Assembly (NCBI GenBank): GCA_036399715.1 | Contig: DASWMO010000136.1 | Coordinates: forward strand, 1 to 9,364 | DNA: 9,364 nucleotides | Origin: DASVSE01 sp036399715 | Lineage (GTDB): Bacteria > Bacteroidota > Rhodothermia > Rhodothermales > Rubricoccaceae | Direction: 5' to 3' | Shown here: one piece after another, positions 1-6,723 of the stretch | How positions within the stretch are numbered: position 1 is the stretch's first letter | Layout of the letters: each line of letters starts with the position of its first letter | Position numbers and translations under genes: made by a program | Notes under the pieces: model-generated | The model's input: only the letters and a program-made list of their open reading frames with translations | Told to the model about the DNA's origin: nothing | Database searches by the model: none

Positions 1-2
1 TG

Positions 3-881
3 ACGCGCCTCGGCGATGCCCCGGCGCGCCTGGCGCGCCTGCTGGATGTCCGGCGGAGCGTCGCCGAGTGGGCCGAGCGCCGCGCGACGCTCGCCGCCGA
101 GGCGCTCGGGCTCGATACCGAGACCGCCCGCGTGGCAGCGCTCCGCGAGGCACTCGCCGCACGCCTCGCCGCGCGCCCGGCCGCCGAGGCCGACCGCGCG
201 CGTATCGCGGCCGAGCGCGACGCGGCCGCCCGGACGCTCGCCGATGCCCATGCGCGCCGGGGCGGCCTCGATGCCCGCCTCGAAGCCGCGGCCCGCGACC
301 GTGCCCTGCTCGCCGCCGCCCGCGCCGACCTGTCGGAGGCCCGCCGCGAGCAAAAGCTCTACGGCACACTCCGCCGCGCCTTCGGCCGCCACGGCATCCC
401 GAGCCTCATCATCGAGGAGACGCTGCCCGACGTCGAGGACCGCGCCAACGTCCTGCTGGACCGCCTCACGGGGGGCACGACGCGCGTCTCGCTCGACACG
501 CTCAAGGACAACAAGACGGGCGGCACGCGCGAGACGCTGGACATCACCATCACGGACGCGCAGGGCTCGCCGCGGGCCTACGAGATGTACTCCGGCGGCG
601 AGGCGTTTCGGGTCAATTTCGCGCTCCGGATCGCGCTCTCACAACTGCTCGCCGAGCGCGCCGGCACGCAGATCCGCACGCTCGTCATCGACGAGGGCTT
701 CGGGACGCAGGACGCCGACGGGCTCCACGCCCTCATCGCGGCCATCAAAACCATCCAGGACGACTTCGACAAAATCCTCGTCGTGACGCACCTCGAAGAG
801 CTCAAAAATGCCTTCCCGGTGCGGATCGAGGTCCGCAAAGACCCCGTCAGCGGGTCTACGTTTGACGTCGTCGGCGTCTAG
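3..881 (+). CDS. sbcC: SbcC/Rad50-type exonuclease subunit, C-terminal part (5' end outside window)
   Basis: The frame is open from the first complete codon at position 3 and ends at TAG 879-881, leaving 292 residues of a protein usually around 1000 long. The first ~115 residues are an Ala/Arg/Glu-rich coiled coil, the returning arm of the SMC-like rod. A globular ATPase lobe follows, with the family segment HGIPSLIIEETLP (about 390-430), the ABC signature SGGE (591-602), Walker B LVIDEGFG (681-704) and an H-loop VTHLEE (about 781-801). In this family SbcC is the ATPase that, with the SbcD nuclease, opens hairpins and processes DNA ends in the cytoplasm. The N-terminal Walker A half, the zinc hook and any sbcD partner lie to the left. 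The order of motifs is diagnostic of the SbcC/Rad50 group. The next gene is convergent, so this is probably the last gene of its transcript. Confidence 0.93.
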   Translation, partial: TRLGDAPARLARLLDVRRSVAEWAERRATLAAEALGLDTETARVAALREALAARLAARPAAEADRARIAAERDAAARTLADAHARRGGLDARLEAAARDRALLAAARADLSEARREQKLYGTLRRAFGRHGIPSLIIEETLPDVEDRANVLLDRLTGGTTRVSLDTLKDNKTGGTRETLDITITDAQGSPRAYEMYSGGEAFRVNFALRIALSQLLAERAGTQIRTLVIDEGFGTQDADGLHALIAAIKTIQDDFDKILVVTHLEELKNAFPVRIEVRKDPVSGSTFDVVGV

Positions 882-1117
882 ACAGCCGTGTCTTCGGGTC
901 CGCCCACCCGGCGGCGAAGCGTGACGCTGGCATAGCGGTTGCGGACCGGCACCTGGCCGGCGCGGCGGCGCAACTCGAACCGGGCCATCTGTGCCAGCCG
1001 AGCCGAGCCAGCGGTCGGGACAACTCCTTCATCGGACGGCTCGGTCGGTGCGACGGCTTCGGTGAGCCGGCGGGTCGAGAGAAGCTGGAAGTGCTCCGGG
1101 GTCAGCAGCGTCGGCAT
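878..1117 (-). CDS. Small hypothetical protein (79 aa)
   Basis: ATG at 1117-1115, TAG at 880-878, 79 residues. I do not recognise a family. It begins MPTLLTPEHFQLLSTRRL, and its C-terminal half is rich in Arg and Val, with ELRRRAGQVPVRNRYASVTL giving a basic, beta-prone stretch. There is no signal peptide, membrane segment or cysteine. Normal residue variety, in contrast to the Arg/Ser-rich reading of the opposite strand (939-1136), argues that this strand is the coding one. No Shine-Dalgarno sequence precedes the ATG, as for its neighbours. It lies about 100 bases downstream of the GH130 gene on the same strand, so it could be read through from that operon. Its stop overlaps the sbcC stop in a shared CTAG. 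The call rests on composition and placement only; it may be a chance ORF. Confidence 0.5.
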   Translation of the reverse strand: MPTLLTPEHFQLLSTRRLTEAVAPTEPSDEGVVPTAGSARLAQMARFELRRRAGQVPVRNRYASVTLRRRVGGPEDTAV

Positions 1118-1159
1118 GTGGGTTCGGCGTCAGTAGGTAGCCGATGGTATGCCGTCCGG

Positions 1160-1206
1160 CCTGAGAAGTCCCTCAGGAGTTTCCCCTGAAAAGCGCTTCC
1201 GTCAGG
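1160..1206. repeat. Two adjacent inverted repeats (CCTGA / TCAGG half-sites)
   Basis: Two small inverted repeats lie between the GH130 stop and the small ORF. One pairs CCTGAG (1160-1165) with CTCAGG (1172-1177) around a 6-base loop. The other pairs CCTGA (1185-1189) with TCAGG (1202-1206) around an interior that itself contains the palindrome AAGCGCTT (1191-1198). Because all four half-sites carry the same core, alternative pairing (1160-1165 with 1202-1206, or 1172-1177 with 1185-1189) is also possible. Their position just after the GH130 gene would suit a transcript end or processing structure on the minus strand, but no T-tract follows, so a classical terminator is not supported. Confidence 0.35.
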
Positions 1207-1219
1207 CTGGCTCTCGATT

Positions 1220-2353
1220 TCACACAGGCGCAGGCGCCTCGGTTGCGGCGTCGAGCGCGGCGACGAGCGCGTGGAGGGGGAGCGTGGCGCCGAAGATGCG
1301 GCTGTCGGCCCCGGCGTAGGGCACGACCAGCAGGTCGCCCCAGACGTGGTTCGCGCACGAGAACAGGACGTTGTCGACGCCGAGGTCGTCGTCGCCCTCG
1401 CGCTCGAATTCGGTCTCGGGGCGCATGAGCGGCTCGATGCGCGCCATGACGGGCTGCTCGCGCGAAAAGTCCAGCAGGGCCGCGGCGAGGTCGTACTCGC
1501 GCGTCCCGTCATGCCCGAAGTGGCCCTGGTGGTACATCGCGAGAAAGCGTCCGCCGCCGAGGGCGACCGGCGGACCGGCCGCGCCGACCCACGACTGCGC
1601 GAACTCGGGGTAGGCGTAGGTCCGGAAGAGGAAGCCGCGGCTCGTCCACGGCCCGGCCGGGTCGGGCGCGGTCGCCCAGTGGATCGCCATCGCGTCCGGC
1701 CCCTCCATCGGGCGGTGAAGCAGCACGTACTGCCCATCGACGGGCTCGGGCAGGAGGGCCGCATTCTTGTTGTTCACCGCGTTGATGTCGCCCTGGACCG
1801 AGCCGTGAAGCGTCCACGCTGTAAGGTCAGTCGAGGTCGCGAGGCAGACCGTGACGCAGCGGTCGAGGTCATCGCCCGGCGAGGGGTCCTGGTAGCCCGT
1901 ATAGTACAGGTAGTACGTGTCGCCGATGCGCGTGCAGCGCGGGTCTTCGAGACCGAGGTTGTGGAAGGGCGCGTCGGGGCGGAGTGCAGGCTCGGAGTCG
2001 CGGTGGACGAGGTCCATCGTCGGCGTGAGAAAGGCACGGCCAAGGCTGGACGGCGCCATCCCGAGCGCGGCGTCGACGTCGCCCTGGGCACGGTAGAACA
2101 GCACGACCGCGCCGCCGGCGTCCGTGAGCGCGCGAGCGGCCGCCTCGGGCAGACCCCACGACGGCAGCAGGCGCGCGAGCGCCTCGCCGGCGACGAGCTG
2201 CGCGGCCGGGTTGAGGACGACCCGCGACTCCCACGCGCGCCCTTCGAGCGGCGCGAGGACAGGCTGCCCGCCGTGCAGGCGCGTCGCGCGGACCGGCGGC
2301 GGCGTCGTGATGAGGCGCGGCGGGCCGTCGGCGAGCGGGGCGACAGAATGCAT
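1220..2353 (-). CDS. Glycoside hydrolase family 130 protein (beta-mannoside phosphorylase/hydrolase-like)
   Basis: ATG at 2353-2351, stop at 1222-1220, 377 residues, near the usual GH130 length. These five-bladed propeller enzymes act on beta-linked mannosides, most by phosphorolysis and some by hydrolysis. Motifs appear in family order: PVLAPLEGRAWESRVVLNPA (residues 31-50), LFYRAQGD (85-92), GLEDPR (134-139) whose Asp137 is the expected catalytic acid, DTYYLYYTGY (145-154), NNKNAALLPE with Lys196, LLHRP with Arg214, a GAAGPPV segment (258-263), MYHQG (273-277) and a C-terminal VPYAGADSRIFG (344-355). Lys196 and Arg214 sit where phosphate-contacting residues occur in phosphorylases, so phosphorolysis is possible, but substrate cannot be read from sequence. 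There is no signal peptide, so it should be cytoplasmic. It is the last clear gene of the spmA-spmB-lipoprotein run, 51 bases after the lipoprotein stop, with no promoter-like sequence in that gap. The long plus-strand ORF over it is a GC-driven shadow. Confidence 0.88.
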   Translation of the reverse strand: MHSVAPLADGPPRLITTPPPVRATRLHGGQPVLAPLEGRAWESRVVLNPAAQLVAGEALARLLPSWGLPEAAARALTDAGGAVVLFYRAQGDVDAALGMAPSSLGRAFLTPTMDLVHRDSEPALRPDAPFHNLGLEDPRCTRIGDTYYLYYTGYQDPSPGDDLDRCVTVCLATSTDLTAWTLHGSVQGDINAVNNKNAALLPEPVDGQYVLLHRPMEGPDAMAIHWATAPDPAGPWTSRGFLFRTYAYPEFAQSWVGAAGPPVALGGGRFLAMYHQGHFGHDGTREYDLAAALLDFSREQPVMARIEPLMRPETEFEREGDDDLGVDNVLFSCANHVWGDLLVVPYAGADSRIFGATLPLHALVAALDAATEAPAPV

Positions 2354-2404
2354 CGGTTCGGGTGTGCCCGGCAGGGCGGGGACGCGTCGGGGAACGGGAC
2401 GCTG

Positions 2405-2878
2405 CTACTCGCTCGCGGCAGAATCCGCGGGGGCGTCGGCTGCGGGTCCGTCGCCGGCGAGGTCGATGCCGGTCACGAGGTTGACGACCTCTGTGTCGGG
2501 GCAGTCGGGGTCTCCCTGGCACGACTCGGCCAGGACAGGGTTCGGCGTCACCGTCAGGACGACGCGCTGGCCGATCAGGTCCTCACGCTCGCAGAACCCG
2601 AAATCGGCCATGTCGGTCCGCTCGGGCTCGCCATCGGGCTTGACGTTGAGGTAGCACGCGATGTCGCCGTTCTGCATCGAGAGCAGCTGGACCGGCTGCG
2701 TGTAGTCCGTACTGTCCGGGGATGTGAGCACGAGATCGGTCGAGGCGGGCGGGTTCGACGCGTCCGGAGCGGGTCCAGCGGCAGTCGCCCCCGTGTTGGT
2801 CTCTGTCTGGCAGGCCGACAGGAGTGCGAGGGCGGACACCGTCAGAACGAGGCGCCCCGTGGGCGGCGTTTTAAACAT
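2405..2878 (-). CDS. Small lipoprotein of unknown function
   Basis: 157 residues from ATG 2878-2876 to TAG 2407-2405. The N-terminus is a lipoprotein signal: MFKTPPTGR, a hydrophobic run, then the lipobox LSAC, so the mature protein should start at that cysteine and be anchored to a membrane facing the periplasm or surface. A Ser/Thr/Pro/Ala-rich linker follows, then a compact domain (about residues 45-140) with four further cysteines in IACYL, GFCER and ESCQGDPDCPD that could form two disulfides. The last ~20 residues are an acidic Ala/Asp tail. An in-frame TTG at 2893-2891 would add five residues but overlaps the spmB stop; the ATG gives a better signal peptide and begins seven bases after that stop, which suggests translational coupling. 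I do not recognise the folded domain. Placement between spmB and the GH130 gene suggests co-expression, not a shared pathway. Confidence 0.85.
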   Translation of the reverse strand: MFKTPPTGRLVLTVSALALLSACQTETNTGATAAGPAPDASNPPASTDLVLTSPDSTDYTQPVQLLSMQNGDIACYLNVKPDGEPERTDMADFGFCEREDLIGQRVVLTVTPNPVLAESCQGDPDCPDTEVVNLVTGIDLAGDGPAADAPADSAASE

Positions 2879-2885
2879 GAGGAGG

Positions 2886-3428
2886 TTAGGCAAAGAGGAA
2901 TCGACAGACCCAGACGGCCAGGATCACGGCCGCAAAATCGGCGATGAGGCCCGACGGGACGGCGTGGCGCGTGCGCTTGATGCCGACGGCGCCAAAGTAG
3001 ACGGCGATGACGTAGAACGTGGTCTCGGACGAGCCGAACATCGTCGCGCCCATCCGGGTCCGGATGTCGTCGGCGCCGTACGTCGTGGCGAGGTCGGCGA
3101 CGAGCGCGGCCGAGCCGGAGCCCGTCAGCGGCCGCACGATCGCCATCGGGAGCAGCTCGGGCGGGAAGCCGACGAGGCCGAACAGCGGGCTGAGGGCGGC
3201 CGTCAGGGCCTCCATCGCGCCCGAGGCGCGGAACATGCCGACGGCGAAGAGGATCGCGACGAGGTACGGGATGATCCGAACGGCGACCGAGAACCCTTCT
3301 TTACCGCCCTCGACGAACGACTCGTAGACGGGCACGCGCCGGGCGAGCCCGTACAGCGGGATCCCGACGATCATCAGCGGCAGGACGAACGTCGAGAGGA
3401 GCCCGACGGCGTTGCGGAACGTCTCCAT
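2886..3428 (-). CDS. spmB: SpmB-like nucleoside-recognition (Gate) domain membrane protein
   Basis: ATG 3428-3426, TAA 2888-2886, 180 residues, the normal length for SpmB. It is an integral inner-membrane protein. Hydrophobic segments lie at about residues 9-28, 49-66, 72-100, 134-150 and 161-179. Recognisable family segments are GGKEGFSVAVRIIPYLVAIL (41-60), SGAMEAL (69-75), RPLTGSGSAALV (99-110) and MFGSSETTFYVIAVYFGAVG (130-149). SpmB was named for spore core dehydration in Bacillus, but SpmA/SpmB pairs are widespread in non-sporulating Bacteroidota, where the substrate is unknown; the Gate domain is shared with nucleoside transporters. It starts three bases after the spmA stop, so the two are almost certainly co-translated. 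Assignment is secure at family level; the physiological role is not. Confidence 0.92.
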   Translation of the reverse strand: METFRNAVGLLSTFVLPLMIVGIPLYGLARRVPVYESFVEGGKEGFSVAVRIIPYLVAILFAVGMFRASGAMEALTAALSPLFGLVGFPPELLPMAIVRPLTGSGSAALVADLATTYGADDIRTRMGATMFGSSETTFYVIAVYFGAVGIKRTRHAVPSGLIADFAAVILAVWVCRFLFA

Positions 3429-3431
3429 GGC

Positions 3432-4439
3432 TCAGGCGGGGTCCGGGGTGGAGACGGGGACGGCCAGCGGGGGCGCCGGGGGCAGGCGGTAGCGCTTGCT
3501 CCGGGCGAGCACCTTGGCCGCCACGATGCCGACCGCGAGTGCGCCGAACGTCGTCAGGACGATGGCGCCGTAGACGGCGTTGATCTCGAGCCCGATGAGG
3601 GCGACGAGCAGGACCGGTGGGACGAGCTGCACGGACGCCGTGTTGATCGTGAGCAGCATCACCTGCGCGTCCGAGGCCGTGTCCGGGTTGGGGTTGAGCG
3701 TCTGCAACTCCTCCATCGCCTTGATGCCGAACGGCGTCGCGGCGTTGCCGAGGCCGAACACGTTGGCGGCGAGGTTGAGCGCGATCATGCCGAGCGCGGG
3801 GTGGTCCGGCGGGACGTCGGGGAAGAGCGGCCGCAGGAGGGGCCGGACGACGTGGACGAGCGCCCGAACAATGCCGGCGTCCTCGGCGATGCGCGTCAGC
3901 CCGAGAAAGAGCACGAGCACGCCGATGAGGCCGAGCGCGAGCGTCGCCGCGGTTTCGGCCATGTCCAGCGCGGCGGCCGTGATGGCCGTGAGCTTGACGA
4001 AGCGGACCGGCGCGAAGGCGAGTCCGCCTGAGGCGCGGATGCCTCCGGGGCCGACGGCGAAGTTCACCAGACGCCCCTGGAGCACCTTGTCGCGCGGGTT
4101 GGCCGCGTCGCGGACGGCATCGAGCGGAGCCGGGAGGACCGCCTCGGCGTCGTCGAGGCGCACCTCGTATCCGCCCTCGGTTCGGCGCAGCGTGGCGGCA
4201 TAGGCCGAGTCCGGCGTCGCCGAGGAGTCGGCGCCGTAGTGGTCGCGGAACGCACCGGCGTCGATCCGCAGCGTCGCGGGCTGCTCGTCGGCCGTCCGGT
4301 CGAAGGGCGCCGCGAGGTCGAGTGCGACCGGGAGCGGGCTCCCGTTGCGGTACGTGTCGCGGGTGAGGTCGAGCGCGTCGGAGCCGACGGCGAAGGCGAA
4401 GCTCAGCACGATGAGCCCCGCCCAGATGTAGTTCAGCAT
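3432..4439 (-). CDS. spmA: SpmA-like nucleoside-recognition membrane protein with a large inserted domain
   Basis: 335 residues from ATG 4439-4437 to TGA 3434-3432. The frame stays open far upstream, antisense to the E1 gene, but MLNYIWAGLIVLSFAFAVGS is the classic SpmA N-terminus, preceded by a promoter-like sequence, so this start is firm. After the first membrane helix (residues 4-20) comes a ~125-residue hydrophilic insertion (about 25-148) rich in Asp, Arg and Pro. The SpmA core then resumes: DMAETAATLALGLIGVLVLF (159-178), GLTRIAEDAGI (180-190), HPALGMIALNLAANVFGLGN (213-232), AATPFGIKAMEELQTLNPNP (233-252) and LLTINTASVQLVP (262-274). Bacillus SpmA is about 196 residues, so the insertion explains most of the difference. 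A short helix before it suggests the insertion may sit outside the cytoplasm. spmB follows after three bases. Confidence 0.92.
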   Translation of the reverse strand: MLNYIWAGLIVLSFAFAVGSDALDLTRDTYRNGSPLPVALDLAAPFDRTADEQPATLRIDAGAFRDHYGADSSATPDSAYAATLRRTEGGYEVRLDDAEAVLPAPLDAVRDAANPRDKVLQGRLVNFAVGPGGIRASGGLAFAPVRFVKLTAITAAALDMAETAATLALGLIGVLVLFLGLTRIAEDAGIVRALVHVVRPLLRPLFPDVPPDHPALGMIALNLAANVFGLGNAATPFGIKAMEELQTLNPNPDTASDAQVMLLTINTASVQLVPPVLLVALIGLEINAVYGAIVLTTFGALAVGIVAAKVLARSKRYRLPPAPPLAVPVSTPDPA

Positions 4440-4460
4440 GGACGGCGAAAGCGGAAGGCG

Positions 4461-4490
4461 GAAGGTCGCCGCCCGGCCCGCCCGGTGCAA
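4461..4490 (-). promoter_or_regulatory. Probable promoter of spmA
   Basis: Read on the minus strand, TTGCAC (4490-4485) is followed after 17 bases by GACCTT (4467-4462), then C. The -10 box is poor against TATAAT, but its ACCTT core matches that of the opposing promoter at the same 17-base spacing. The predicted RNA start would be roughly 15 bases before the ATG, giving a very short leader without a Shine-Dalgarno sequence. This is pattern-based; no expression data are implied. Confidence 0.42.
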
Positions 4491-4536
4491 CCTCGGCGGA
4501 GGCCCGCCCCCCGCGCCGCGAAGATTCCACGCCGGG

Positions 4537-4566
4537 TTGACGCCCGCCGGGGCGCGCGGCACCTTG
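4537..4566 (+). promoter_or_regulatory. Probable promoter of the E1 alpha/beta gene
   Basis: TTGACG (4537-4542) lies 17 bases upstream of CACCTT (4560-4565), followed by G. The -35 box matches the sigma-70 consensus at five of six bases. The downstream box resembles the Bacteroidota form TAnnTTTG in its A..TTG positions. The predicted start is about 18 bases upstream of the ATG at 4590. With the spmA promoter 47 bases away on the other strand, this makes the 150-base gap a compact divergent control region. Confidence 0.48.
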
Positions 4567-4589
4567 CCGCCCCCGCGCCCCGCCGCCCG

Positions 4590-6623
4590 ATGCCCCCGAC
4601 GACGCTCGCCCCCGCCCGCCCCGACCCTGAAACTGCCGCGGACCGCCTCGCGAAGTACCGCGCGCTCCGCCTGCCGCGCGCGGTCGAGGACAAGATGCTG
4701 CGCCTCATCCGCCAGAACCGCCTCTCGAAGTGGTTCTCGGGGTACGGACAGGAGGCCATCGCCGTCGGCTGTGCGCTCGCGCTCCGCGAGACGGACTGGG
4801 TGCTGCCGATGCACCGCAACCTCGGCGTCTGGACGACGCGCGGCGTCGAGCTGCGGCCGCTGTTCTGCCAGCTCATGGGCCGCGACGGGGGCTTCACCAA
4901 GGGCCGCGACCGCACGTTCCACGTCGGCCTGCCCGAGAAGCACATCGTCGGGATGATCTCGCACCTCGCGGCGATGCTGCCCGTCGCGACGGGCTTCGGG
5001 CTCGCGGCGCGCCTCGGCGGGACAGACAACACGCCCGCGGACGCCGTTGCGCTCGCGTTCACGGGTGAAGGAGCGACACGCGAGGGCGACTTCCACGAGG
5101 CGCTCAACCTCGCGGCGGTCTGGAAGCTGCCCGTCATTTTCGTCGTCGAGAACAACGGCTACGGCCTCTCGACGCCCACGGCCGACGCCATTCCTGTCGA
5201 GAACATCGCTGATGCGGCAGTCGGGTACGGGATGCCGGGCGTGATCGTAGACGGCAACGACCTGGACGCCGTTATTGCAACAATCCAGACTGCTGCTGCC
5301 CGCGCGCGAGCGGGGGAGGGCCCGACGCTCGTCGAAGCCAAGACCTTCCGCATGCGCGGCCACGAGGAGGCCTCGGGCGTCAAGTACGTTGCCCAGGAGC
5401 TGTTCGACACGTGGGCGCCTCGCGACCCGGTCGCTCGCTTCCGCGCGCGCGTGATCGAGCAGGGCACGCCGGAGGCCAACCTCGACGCCCTCGACGCCGC
5501 CCTCATCGCCGAAGTCGACGCCGTCGCCGAGTGGGCTCTCACGCAGCCCGAGGTCACGAGCACGCCCGAGCGCGAGCACGCCGACGTGTTCGCGCCCGCG
5601 GCGCCCGCGCTCCACCTCGCACCCCACGGCGTCCCAGACGGCACCCCGGCGCCCGAGACGCGTTTTATCGACGCCCTCTCTAGCGGCCTGCGCCACGCGA
5701 TGGACGCCGACCCGCGGACGGTCCTGATGGGCCAGGACATCGCCGAGTACGGCGGCGTGTTCAAGCTCACGGCCGGCTTCGTGGAGCGATTCGGGACGGA
5801 CCGCGTCCGCAACACGCCCATCATCGAGTCGGGCGCGATCGGGGCCGCGCTCGGGCTCGCCATCGCCGGGTTCACGCCGATCGTCGAGATGCAGTACGCG
5901 GATTTTATCACGTGCGGCTTCAATCAGATCGTCAACAACCTCGCCGCGACGCACTACCGGTGGGGCCAGCCGGTGAACGTGACGATCCGCGCGCCGTTCG
6001 GCGGCGGCATCGGGGCGGGGCCGTTCCACAGCCAGAGCCCCGAGGCGTGGTTCTGCCACGTCGCGGGCCTCAAGGTCGTCGTGCCGGGCTCGCCCGAGGA
6101 CGCGAAGGGCTTGCTGCGCGCCGCCATCACGGACCCGAATCCGGTCCTGTTCTTCGAGCACAAGGCGCTTTACCGCGGCCTCAAAGGGCCGGTGCCCGAC
6201 GCCGACTATGCCATTCCGCTCGGGGTCGCCCGGACGGTGCGGCCGGGCCGCGACCTGACGCTCGTCACGTGGGGCGTCGGCGTGTCGTGGGCCGAGGCCG
6301 CGGCGGAGACGTGGGCGGCGCGCGGGGCGGAGATCGAGATCATCGACCTCCGGACGCTCGTGCCCTACGACCGCGCGGCGGTCCTCGCGAGCGTGCAGAA
6401 GACGGGCCGCCTCGTCGTGCTTCACGAGGCGGCGCGGACGGGCGGCTTCGGCGCCGAGGTCGCCTCCGAGGTCACCGAGGCGGCGTTCGCGCACCTCGAC
6501 GCGCCGCCGGTCCGCATCGCCGGGGCAGACCTGCCGATCGCGTTCTCGAAGCAGATCGAGGCCGACGTCTACTCGGCGCGGGCGCGGCTCGACGCCGGCA
6601 TCGAGCGGGTGCTCGCGTTCTGA
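4590..6623 (+). CDS. Fused 2-oxoacid dehydrogenase E1 component, alpha and beta subunits in one chain
   Basis: 677 residues from ATG 4590 to TGA 6621-6623. An in-frame opening reaches back to 4239, but that part is antisense to spmA and Arg-rich, so the start after the promoter is preferred. Residues 1-~330 are an E1-alpha domain: SKWFSGYGQEAIAVG (46-60), LPMHRNLGVW (72-81), then the thiamine diphosphate/Mg motif GEGATREGDFHEALN (159-173) to ENN (187-189), and RMRGHEEASG (254-263) with the conserved loop His258. After an Ala/Pro linker (~325-357), the E1-beta domain has MGQDIAEYGGVFKLT (380-394), IIESGAIG (411-418) with cofactor-binding Glu413, FHSQSPEAW (479-487) with His480, and VVVPGSPEDAKGL (496-508). 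E1 decarboxylates a 2-oxoacid and passes the acyl group to lipoyl E2 in the cytoplasm. GEGxxxEG resembles branched-chain (2-oxoisovalerate) enzymes more than pyruvate ones, but the substrate is not certain. No E2 or E3 gene is adjacent. Confidence 0.93.
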   Translation: MPPTTLAPARPDPETAADRLAKYRALRLPRAVEDKMLRLIRQNRLSKWFSGYGQEAIAVGCALALRETDWVLPMHRNLGVWTTRGVELRPLFCQLMGRDGGFTKGRDRTFHVGLPEKHIVGMISHLAAMLPVATGFGLAARLGGTDNTPADAVALAFTGEGATREGDFHEALNLAAVWKLPVIFVVENNGYGLSTPTADAIPVENIADAAVGYGMPGVIVDGNDLDAVIATIQTAAARARAGEGPTLVEAKTFRMRGHEEASGVKYVAQELFDTWAPRDPVARFRARVIEQGTPEANLDALDAALIAEVDAVAEWALTQPEVTSTPEREHADVFAPAAPALHLAPHGVPDGTPAPETRFIDALSSGLRHAMDADPRTVLMGQDIAEYGGVFKLTAGFVERFGTDRVRNTPIIESGAIGAALGLAIAGFTPIVEMQYADFITCGFNQIVNNLAATHYRWGQPVNVTIRAPFGGGIGAGPFHSQSPEAWFCHVAGLKVVVPGSPEDAKGLLRAAITDPNPVLFFEHKALYRGLKGPVPDADYAIPLGVARTVRPGRDLTLVTWGVGVSWAEAAAETWAARGAEIEIIDLRTLVPYDRAAVLASVQKTGRLVVLHEAARTGGFGAEVASEVTEAAFAHLDAPPVRIAGADLPIAFSKQIEADVYSARARLDAGIERVLAF

Positions 6624-6690
6624 GAGACGGCTCTGTCGGAGCGGGCGCCGTCGTAGGGCGGACGTGCCGGGGACGGGCATCAGGGCAACT

Positions 6691-6713
6691 CTTTCGTTCG
6701 GGTGGGGCGAAAG
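6691..6713 (+). terminator. Possible hairpin downstream of the E1 gene
   Basis: CTTTCG (6691-6696) pairs with CGAAAG (6708-6713) across an 11-base loop, about 70 bases after the E1 stop. It would fold in RNA from either strand. There is no T-tract after it, and the loop is long, so a terminator role is only suggested by position. Confidence 0.25.
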
Positions 6714-6723
6714 TGGGGAGCCG

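Noticed and set aside
16..786. Plus-strand ORF in another frame over sbcC
   Set aside because: Arg/Ser/Pro-rich shadow without motifs; frame 3 carries SGGE and Walker B.
2879..2893. Upstream TTG start for the lipoprotein
   Set aside because: It lies within the last codons of spmB and puts extra residues before a good signal peptide; the ATG at 2878 fits better.
1271..2947. Plus-strand ORF of 558 codons over the GH130 and lipoprotein genes
   Set aside because: Arg/Gly/Val-rich with no motif; the minus strand has clear GH130 and lipobox motifs here.
2724..4031. Plus-strand ORF of 435 codons over spmB and spmA
   Set aside because: Very high Arg, Asp, Glu and Gly content, as expected of the antisense of membrane-protein codons; no recognisable domain.
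4239..4589. N-terminal extension of the E1 protein
   Set aside because: It would be antisense to spmA, is Arg-rich, and would run through both promoter-like sequences; E1-alpha homology begins after the ATG at 4590.
3432..6680. Minus-strand ORF of 1082 codons covering the E1 gene in antisense
   Set aside because: Only the last 335 codons (spmA) look like protein; the rest mirrors E1 codons and is Arg/Asp/Val-rich, typical of antisense frames in GC-rich DNA.
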